Source: Flavobacteriaceae bacterium (GTDB lineage: Bacteria; Bacteroidota; Bacteroidia; Flavobacteriales; Flavobacteriaceae). From it: a stretch of 7,674 nt of DNA. The stretch lies in NCBI GenBank assembly GCA_002713495.1, contig PATA01000010.1, positions 78,805 to 86,478 of the forward strand, in the 5' to 3' direction. The notes under the pieces were generated by a model, which ran no database searches, was not told the origin of the DNA, and saw only the letters and a list, made by a program, of their open reading frames with translations. Below are positions 1 through 5,135 of the stretch, in pieces (position 1 is the stretch's first letter; each line of letters opens with the position of its first letter). Both the position numbers and the translations under genes were made by a program.

Positions 1-624
1 AAAATCAATAGAATTAATTTTAATTCTATCTCCACGGTCAACATTAATTATCATCTTAAGGTTATTTTTTCCAATGCTATCAGGGATTGTGTTTAAATTA
101 ACTTTTACATTTAAAAACCCCTCTTTTTTAAATTTATTAAGAATGTAATTCCGGGTATTTGTTATAAAGCTTTTTGATAATTTTTTCCCTTTGTTTAACT
201 CAGTATCATTAATAATTGTTTCAGCTTTTGATTTTTTAATACCTCTTATTTTTATATCAGATAGGGTTGGTAATTCTTCGATTTCAATTTCAAGTGTTAC
301 TTTATTATTTTTGATAGAAGAAACATAAAAATTAATATCACTAAAAAGTTCTAATTTCCAAAGTTTGTTGATGGTAGCAGTAATTTCATCTCCCGGGACT
401 TGAATTATTTGACCTTTTCTTAATCCACTGTATGAAACTACTGTTTTTTGATTAAATGTTTTTAGACCAGATACTATAATAGAGTCAATCTCATACTTTT
501 CACCCTTTATAAAATCATTTTGCGCCTTTAATTGGTTTGAAACACAAAATATAAGTATAATATTTAGTGCTATTATGAAGAAAGACTTTAATTTAAAAAT
601 TGATCTGACCGCTAGTTTTTCCAA
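1..624 (-). CDS. bamA: BamA (Omp85-family) outer membrane protein assembly factor, N-terminal part only
   Basis: This is the N-terminal 208 codons of BamA, the beta-barrel insertase of the outer membrane; the C-terminal POTRA domains and barrel lie beyond the left edge. Reading leftwards from 624 there is a hydrophobic signal segment (about residues 14-30, FFIIALNIILIF) with a likely cleavage after LKA before Q35. POTRA 1 follows (about 44-117, with KLWKLELFSDINFYV at 87-101, typical of flavobacterial BamA). POTRA 2 is at about 119-196 (LSDIKIRGIKKSKAETI), and POTRA 3 begins at about 200 (KINSIDF). There is no ATG before the signal peptide. The TTG at 622-624 is chosen because it gives a normal signal peptide, overlapping uppS by 32 bp. 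A GTG at 634-636 or an ATT at 598-600 are alternatives. It directly follows uppS, as in other Bacteroidetes, and is probably translationally coupled to it. The identity is well supported; the exact start is not. Confidence 0.9.
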   Translation of the reverse strand, partial: MEKLAVRSIFKLKSFFIIALNIILIFCVSNQLKAQNDFIKGEKYEIDSIIVSGLKTFNQKTVVSYSGLRKGQIIQVPGDEITATINKLWKLELFSDINFYVSSIKNNKVTLEIEIEELPTLSDIKIRGIKKSKAETIINDTELNKGKKLSKSFITNTRNYILNKFKKEGFLNVKVNLNTIPDSIGKNNLKMIINVDRGDRIKINSIDF

Positions 625-1330
625 ACCTTCTCTCACGTTTTTGGTAATTAAACAATGCTTTATAAAAATCTTTTTTGCCAAAGTCGGGCCAATAGACATC
701 TGTAAAGTATAATTCAGCATATGCTATTTGCCAAAGTAAAAAATTACTTATCCTTTGCTCTCCACTTGTTCTAATTAATAAATCTACATCAGGTAAATTT
801 TGAGTGTAAAGATGCTTATTAATAATTGAATGGTCAACATTTTCGATAGAAATTGTGTTATTTTTAACTTCCATAGCAATATTCTTTATTACATTTTCAA
901 TTTCTTCTCTAGCACCATAGCTGAGAGCTATTGTAAGAACCATTTTAGTATTTTTTTTTGTTTTCTTAGAGACCCTCATTATTTCGTCTTGTACCTTTTT
1001 CGGTAAAGTTTTAATATTTCCAATGGTATTTAGTCTAATATTATTTTTTATTAATTTTTCAAATTCTCTTTTTAAAGAATTTATTAGTAAGTTCATTAGG
1101 GTCTCAATCTCTTTTTTTGGTCTATTCCAGTTGTCTATGGAAAATGCATAAAGAGTAAGATATGGGATATCTAAGCTCAATGCTTCTTCAACAATTTTTT
1201 GAACTGATTTTACACCTTTATTGTGACCATATATTCTCGTATAGCCTTTTTTTTGGGCCCATCTACCATTTCCATCCATTATGATAGCTACATGTTTTGG
1301 TAGTTTATTTTTCTTTATATTTAAATCCAT
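593..1330 (-). CDS. uppS: Isoprenyl transferase / undecaprenyl diphosphate synthase
   Basis: This cis-prenyltransferase of 245 residues (E. coli UppS is 253) condenses isopentenyl diphosphate onto farnesyl diphosphate. The product is the C55 carrier used for peptidoglycan and surface polysaccharides, made at the cytoplasmic face of the inner membrane. All family motifs are visible: HVAIIMDGNGRWA at 13-25 with catalytic D19 (E. coli D26), GH at 35-36, FSIDNWNRP at 63-71, and RTSGEQRISNFLLWQ at 187-201, supplying the diphosphate-binding R187, R193 and S195. E206 in AELYF matches the Mg2+-binding E213 of E. coli, and WPDF is at 214-217. The ATG at 1328-1330 overlaps the porG stop by 1 bp (TAATG), which suggests coupled translation. 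The 3' end carries the likely start of bamA. Nothing is missing or unusual. Chain length (C55) is inferred from family context. Confidence 0.97.
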   Translation of the reverse strand: MDLNIKKNKLPKHVAIIMDGNGRWAQKKGYTRIYGHNKGVKSVQKIVEEALSLDIPYLTLYAFSIDNWNRPKKEIETLMNLLINSLKREFEKLIKNNIRLNTIGNIKTLPKKVQDEIMRVSKKTKKNTKMVLTIALSYGAREEIENVIKNIAMEVKNNTISIENVDHSIINKHLYTQNLPDVDLLIRTSGEQRISNFLLWQIAYAELYFTDVYWPDFGKKDFYKALFNYQKRERRFGKTSGQINF

Positions 1331-2034
1331 TATCCTCTAGAATAACATACTAGATCTCCAAAGGTAAAAGAAATTGTAATTCCCGAAAAGATATACCAAT
1401 CATTATTGTTGCTATTTCCATATGAAAATTGATTCAATGTTTTGTCTCCAATTGGAGCACTTCCGTCTAAATCATCCGTTAATGAGTACTTTGCTCCTAT
1501 TTCTAAACCAATAACAAAAAAAGGATTTGGATTTATTTTGAAACCAAGAATCAATGGAATTGAAAAGCTTTGATCCTGTTCATCATTGCTAATTGGTTTT
1601 GAAATTGGAATTAGCGATGAATCAAAGTAAAATTTATCATAATTGATGTAGCTGAGACCTAAAAAGAGATATGGGGTAAAGTTAGTTTCTTGATTATGTA
1701 AATTAAAATCTACAAAATTAAATTCAATTCCTAAACTAGCTTCAGTTAAATTATTTTCAAAACTATAAGCTCTTCCAAAGCGATTTATATCATTTGTTCT
1801 ATAATCCGATGCTTTTAATGATGTTGTAATTATGCTTGTTCGTAATGAGTATCTAGTATTAATATTCCATTTATAAATTAATCCAAAAGCAGAATTCGTT
1901 GGAAGAATATAGTAATCCGAGCCTACTTCTCCAATATAATTACTTCCTCCAATAAATAATCCAGCCTCATGAAATTGTGACTTCATATAGGTTGAAATAA
2001 ATATTAAAAATATTAATAATGATCTTTTAATCAT
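1330..2034 (-). CDS. porG: PorG-like outer membrane protein (DUF6089), type IX secretion system component
   Basis: This 234-residue protein has a signal peptide (residues 1-19; hydrophobic LLIFLIFIS, cleavage likely before Q20). The rest looks like a small outer-membrane beta-barrel: alternating aromatic/polar strands such as YSFENNLTEASLGIEFNF (90-107), FTPYLFLGLSY (119-129) and the final strand WYIFSGITISFTFG (213-226). The N-terminal GGSNYIGEVGSD (29-40) and the AKYSLTDDLDG segment (181-191) are typical of DUF6089 proteins. In Porphyromonas gingivalis the family member PorG is needed for type IX secretion and associates with the PorK/PorN ring; as I recall, its gene also sits beside uppS and the omp85/bamA gene, the same neighbourhood as here. 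Function is therefore inferred from family plus synteny. It lies 41 bp downstream of nadK, with a hairpin just before its ATG, and overlaps uppS by 1 bp. It could be a DUF6089 paralogue with a more general envelope role. Confidence 0.8.
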   Translation of the reverse strand: MIKRSLLIFLIFISTYMKSQFHEAGLFIGGSNYIGEVGSDYYILPTNSAFGLIYKWNINTRYSLRTSIITTSLKASDYRTNDINRFGRAYSFENNLTEASLGIEFNFVDFNLHNQETNFTPYLFLGLSYINYDKFYFDSSLIPISKPISNDEQDQSFSIPLILGFKINPNPFFVIGLEIGAKYSLTDDLDGSAPIGDKTLNQFSYGNSNNNDWYIFSGITISFTFGDLVCYSRG

Positions 2035-2037
2035 TTT

Positions 2038-2054
2038 AAAGCACTTTGTGCTTT
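2038..2054 (-). promoter_or_regulatory. Perfect 7-bp hairpin immediately upstream of the porG start codon
   Basis: On the minus strand the gap between nadK and porG contains AAAGCAC-AAA-GTGCTTT, a perfect 7-bp inverted repeat with a 3-nt loop and three G-C pairs, in a background that is mostly A/T. It ends 3 nt before the porG ATG (2032-2034) and so occupies the ribosome-landing zone. No U-run follows on the minus strand, so it does not look like an intrinsic terminator. It could tune porG translation or mark an mRNA processing point between the nadK and porG parts of the operon. The structure is seen in the sequence; the role is inference. Confidence 0.45.
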
Positions 2055-2075
2055 GCTAACTAAAAAAAGTAGGAT

Positions 2076-2942
2076 TTATTGTCTATTTCGCATATCTATA
2101 CCCCAAAAAAGTTTATTTCTAAGAGTTTTAAAAAAATCATTACCATCTAATTGAATTGTATTTATACAAAAAGATGCTTTAGAAATTTTGATTGAACACC
2201 CATTAGGTATAGAAAATTTTCTATTATCTAAAAAAATTAATTGATCTTTTGATCTTCCAGTTACTTTTATCTCAATTTCAGATGTGTCTCTAACTATTAA
2301 TGGGCGAATGCTTATATTATGTGGTGCAATAGGATTTAAAATAGTGACTTTCGTATCGGGGCTTAATATAGGGCCTCCACTACTCAAAGAGTAGCCTGTT
2401 GATCCGGTTGGAGTTGAAATGATTAGTCCATCTGACCAATAAGTAGTTAGAAGGTTTTTGTCGATTATTGTTTTTATTGAAAGCATTGAAGAAGTATTTT
2501 TTCTATTTATAGAGACTTCATTTAACGCATATGGAAAAGATATTATTTCAGGATTTTCAGGTTTTAGATTTACTCTTATTAGACTTCTTTTAATTAAAAC
2601 ATATTGTTTTTTAAAGAACATTTCCAATCCTTCAATTAATAATTCTTTATTTAAACTAGTAAGAAAACCAAGCTGACCAGTATTAATACCTAAAATTGGA
2701 ACTTTACTATTTTTAATAAACGGAATTGCTCTTAGTAAGGTTCCATCACCTCCAATTGTAAATAGAACGTCAATATCTTTAACATCATTTAATAATTTAA
2801 AGTTGTTTGACCTTAAAATATCTTTAAGTCGATTATCTAAATAAATAATTATATTATTAGCTTTTAGATAATTTATTACTTCCTCCTCATAAGTGGATAA
2901 GGAATTTATATCATTTGAGCCACTAAAAACTCCAATTTTCAT
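2076..2942 (-). CDS. nadK: NAD kinase
   Basis: This cytoplasmic enzyme of 288 residues phosphorylates NAD+ to NADP+ using ATP or polyphosphate. The diagnostic nucleotide-binding motif GGDGTLLRA is at 64-72 with catalytic D66. The second hallmark NEVSI is at 141-145, and the glycine-rich block runs from DGLIISTPTGSTGYS (171-185) into SSGGPI (187-192). The C-terminal LFWGIDMRN (278-286) resembles the end of other Bacteroidetes NadK proteins. The ATG at 2940-2942 gives the expected N-terminus MKIGVFSG, and the upstream region is A-rich without a Shine-Dalgarno sequence, normal for this phylum. It is the first gene of the nadK-porG-uppS-bamA block seen here, so the promoter should lie in the 118-bp spacer shared with divergent pdxJ. 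I found no truncation or missing key residue. Confidence 0.97.
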   Translation of the reverse strand: MKIGVFSGSNDINSLSTYEEEVINYLKANNIIIYLDNRLKDILRSNNFKLLNDVKDIDVLFTIGGDGTLLRAIPFIKNSKVPILGINTGQLGFLTSLNKELLIEGLEMFFKKQYVLIKRSLIRVNLKPENPEIISFPYALNEVSINRKNTSSMLSIKTIIDKNLLTTYWSDGLIISTPTGSTGYSLSSGGPILSPDTKVTILNPIAPHNISIRPLIVRDTSEIEIKVTGRSKDQLIFLDNRKFSIPNGCSIKISKASFCINTIQLDGNDFFKTLRNKLFWGIDMRNRQ

Positions 2943-3060
2943 TTAAAAGTTTTATTAATACAATATTACAAAACTTTAATTCCAATTTATTTTTATTCAA
3001 AAATAAAGTATAAATAGAACTTTTTTGAGTAATGTTGTAGATCTAATTTTTATTTTTTTT

Positions 3061-3774
3061 ATGACAAAGCTTAGTGTAAATATTAATAAAATCGCCACCT
3101 TAAGAAACGCCAGAGGGTCTAATATACCAAATCTTATTAATGTCACAAGAGATATCGAGTCATTTGGAGCTAATGGGATAACCATTCATCCTAGGCCTGA
3201 TGAACGACACATTAAATATTCTGATGTTTATGAGCTATCTAAAGTAGTTAAGTCAGAATTTAATATAGAAGGCAATCCAATTCCAAAGTTTATCGAATTA
3301 GTGCTTGCAGTAAAACCCGATCAAGTGACACTTGTCCCTGACTCAGTGGATGACATAACTTCGAATTCAGGATGGAACACAAAAAAGCACTTAAATCCTT
3401 TGAAGAAGACAGTAAATATTTTCAAATCGCAGGGTATAAGAACATCAATTTTTTTAGATCCTATACCACAAATGGTTGAATATGCCAAGAAAACTGGAAC
3501 TGACAGGATTGAATTATACACTGAGAAATATGCTAAAAATTTTAATGAGTCCAATAGAGATAAAATTAAGCCATATGTTGAAGCAGCAAAAATTGCTGAC
3601 GAACTAAACCTTGGATTGAATGCAGGACATGATTTGAATTTGAGTAATATTGAATATTTTAAAAACAACATACCTAATTTAATTGAAGTATCAATTGGCC
3701 ATGCTCTAATTTGTGAGTCTTTATACAATGGACTGCAAAAAACTATTTCCTGTTATCTAAAAATTTTGAATTAA
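3061..3774 (+). CDS. pdxJ: Pyridoxine 5'-phosphate synthase
   Basis: PdxJ closes the pyridine ring of vitamin B6 from 1-deoxy-D-xylulose 5-phosphate and 3-amino-2-oxopropyl phosphate in the DXP-dependent pathway. The protein has 237 residues (E. coli 243) and is a TIM barrel. Visible motifs are NINKIATLRNARG (7-19), the active-site ITIHPRPDERHI (40-51) with H43 and R45, E70 in FNIEG, QVTLVPD (88-94), ELYTE (151-155), GLNAGHDLN (185-193) with the proposed proton-donor H190, and the phosphate loop IGHALI (212-217). The DXP-contacting pair that is Asp-His in E. coli is Asn9-Lys10 here. The ATG at 3061 is preferred over an in-frame TTG at 3025, because family members start MTKLSVNINK and the extra residues are a featureless hydrophobic stretch. 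It is divergent from nadK and one base upstream of the next gene, so probably bicistronic with it. Confidence 0.97.
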   Translation: MTKLSVNINKIATLRNARGSNIPNLINVTRDIESFGANGITIHPRPDERHIKYSDVYELSKVVKSEFNIEGNPIPKFIELVLAVKPDQVTLVPDSVDDITSNSGWNTKKHLNPLKKTVNIFKSQGIRTSIFLDPIPQMVEYAKKTGTDRIELYTEKYAKNFNESNRDKIKPYVEAAKIADELNLGLNAGHDLNLSNIEYFKNNIPNLIEVSIGHALICESLYNGLQKTISCYLKILN

Positions 3775-3775
3775 T

Positions 3776-4543
3776 ATGAAGTTGCACTCGTTGGTTATCG
3801 GGGATGGTGATCAGCATTTAATTATATTGCATGGTTTTCTTGGTATGGGAAACAATTGGAAAAGTTATGCTTTAGATTGGGCTAAAACTAGATATAAAGT
3901 TCATTTAATTGATCAAAGAAACCATGGAAGAAGTTTTTGGTCAGACGAATTTAATTATGATGTTCTATCTCTTGATATATATCAATATATGAGAGATTTC
4001 AATATTTCAAGTGCTATAATCCTTGGTCATTCAATGGGCGGAAAAACAGCGATGAACTTTGCATTGAATTATCATGAAATGGTATCAAAGCTAATAATAG
4101 TTGATATATCCCCAAGAGAATATTTAAATAAAAATCAATATGTATTAGATGCTTTAGGTTCAATTGATTTTGATTCTTGTAAATCAAGAAAAGAGATAGA
4201 TAATTTTTTATCATTGACTATTTCAGAACCAGAATTCAGAAGTTTTTTGCTAAAAAATTTATACTGGAAAACTCCTGAAAAATTAGCCTTGAGAATGAAT
4301 ATAGATGTTCTCAAGAAAAATGATTCAATATACAAATCTATAAGTTCAGAAAATCCTTATAATGGTTTAAGCTTATTCGTTTCAGGAGAAATGTCAGATT
4401 ACATAGTTGATGAAGATAAATCTTTAATAAGGAATTTGTTTCCTCAGGCAGATATAGTAAGTATTAAAAATGCTGGACATTGGGTACAAGTTGAAAATAA
4501 AACTGATTTTAAAATTACAATCCAACAATTTTTAAAATTATAG
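3776..4543 (+). CDS. Alpha/beta-fold hydrolase, YbfF-like esterase
   Basis: This 255-residue alpha/beta hydrolase resembles the YbfF esterases. The oxyanion-hole region is HGFLGMGNNW (19-28), followed by the family signature DQRNHGRS (46-53). The nucleophile elbow GHSMGGK (84-90) supplies S86, the catalytic acid is probably D208 in SGEMSDYI, and the catalytic histidine is H235 in NAGHWVQVE. There is no signal peptide, so it is likely cytoplasmic. YbfF enzymes act in vitro on short-chain and acyl-CoA esters, but the natural substrate is not readable from the sequence. The ATG starts one base after the pdxJ stop, indicating co-transcription and probably coupled translation; I recall the same pdxJ-hydrolase pairing in other flavobacteria. 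That pairing hints at, but does not show, a link to B6 metabolism. All three catalytic residues are present. Confidence 0.9.
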   Translation: MKLHSLVIGDGDQHLIILHGFLGMGNNWKSYALDWAKTRYKVHLIDQRNHGRSFWSDEFNYDVLSLDIYQYMRDFNISSAIILGHSMGGKTAMNFALNYHEMVSKLIIVDISPREYLNKNQYVLDALGSIDFDSCKSRKEIDNFLSLTISEPEFRSFLLKNLYWKTPEKLALRMNIDVLKKNDSIYKSISSENPYNGLSLFVSGEMSDYIVDEDKSLIRNLFPQADIVSIKNAGHWVQVENKTDFKITIQQFLKL

Positions 4544-4610
4544 TTTTATAACATTTTGTTACAATTTTAAAATATAATTTATATTCTTCATTTTCATTAA
4601 CATATATTAC

Positions 4611-4618
4611 TATTTTTG
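4611..4618 (+). promoter_or_regulatory. Possible Bacteroidetes -7 promoter element (TAnnTTTG) before the acetyltransferase-kinase operon
   Basis: The bases TATTTTTG match the Bacteroidetes -7 consensus TAnnTTTG exactly and lie in the 88-bp gap after the hydrolase gene. Transcription would begin around 4623-4625, leaving a leader of under 10 nt before the TTG start at 4632. No clear -33 TTG is found at the usual distance; only a T-rich stretch (ttttcatt, 4591-4598) is present. In such A/T-rich DNA a chance match is quite possible, but the position at the head of an operon supports it. Confidence 0.35.
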
Positions 4619-4631
4619 AAAAAAAAATTCG

Positions 4632-5135
4632 TTGAAAAGTTTTATAATACGTGTTGCTAAAATTTCAGACTCTAAGTCAATTGTTAATTTAATTAATGAA
4701 TTAGCAGAATTTGAAAAAGAACCAAATTCCGTCAAGATAAATCAAAAAGATATAGAAAATGACGGTTTTGGAAAACATCCCAAATTTAAATGTTTTGTTG
4801 CTGAGATTGAAGGTAAAGTCATAGGCATGGCATTATACTATCCAAGATATTCAACATGGGAAGGTCCAACTTTACATCTAGAAGATTTGATAGTTTCAAA
4901 AATATACAGGCGACAAGGAGTAGGAAAATCATTGTATTTAAAATTTATTAATGAAGCAAAAGTCAATGGATTTAATAGGGTAGAATGGGCAGTTTTGGAC
5001 TGGAATATAGACGCAATAAAGTTTTATGAGAGTTCGGGTGCAAAAATTTTATCAGATTGGAGAACTGTTCAAATGACAAAAGAAATGATTGATAATTATA
5101 CCTTTTTAAATAAAAAAAAAATTGAGAGTCTTTAA
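4632..5135 (+). CDS. GNAT-family N-acetyltransferase (spermidine/spermine acetyltransferase-like)
   Basis: This 167-residue Gcn5-related acetyltransferase transfers acetyl from acetyl-CoA to an amine; the acceptor is unknown. The substrate-side N-terminal region carries INELAEFEKEP (21-31), typical of diamine-acetyltransferase-like members. Next come the core strand LHLEDLIV (81-88) and the acetyl-CoA pyrophosphate loop RRQGVGKS (93-100). The C-terminal WNIDAIKFYESSGA (124-137) contains Y132 at the usual general-acid position. No membrane segment or signal is present. The TTG at 4632 is the only reasonable start: an in-frame stop lies at 4617-4619, there is no ATG or GTG between, and translation from TTG gives the N-terminus expected for the family. 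An A9 tract (4619-4627) precedes it in place of a Shine-Dalgarno sequence. The gene overlaps the aspartate kinase by 14 bp, so the two are very likely co-transcribed. Confidence 0.9.
   Translation: MKSFIIRVAKISDSKSIVNLINELAEFEKEPNSVKINQKDIENDGFGKHPKFKCFVAEIEGKVIGMALYYPRYSTWEGPTLHLEDLIVSKIYRRQGVGKSLYLKFINEAKVNGFNRVEWAVLDWNIDAIKFYESSGAKILSDWRTVQMTKEMIDNYTFLNKKKIESL

Noticed and set aside
2458..2676. 72-codon open frame on the plus strand
   Set aside because: It is fully antisense to nadK and its translation matches no family I know; a shadow frame.
2961..2968. Minus-strand TAATATTG as the nadK promoter -7 element
   Set aside because: It has one mismatch to TAnnTTTG and no TTG at a suitable -33 distance (the nearest are about 14 and 29 bases upstream); not strong enough to annotate.
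2997..3185. 62-codon open frame on the minus strand across the pdxJ start
   Set aside because: It overlaps the conserved N-terminus of pdxJ, is low complexity and hydrophobic, and has no support as a gene.
3321..3728. 135-codon open frame on the minus strand
   Set aside because: It lies entirely antisense to pdxJ, whose protein shows every family motif. The antisense translation has no recognisable domain and looks like a mirror of pdxJ codon use.
4014..4335. Two overlapping minus-strand open frames (66 codons each)
   Set aside because: Both are antisense to the alpha/beta hydrolase around its nucleophile region and have no domain character.
4535..4580. Inverted repeat AAATTATA...TATAATTT around the hydrolase stop, with an inner TAAC/GTTA stem, as a terminator
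   Set aside because: The outer stem is A/T only, the loop is about 30 nt with imperfect inner pairing, and no clean U-run follows. In DNA of this composition such repeats are expected by chance.
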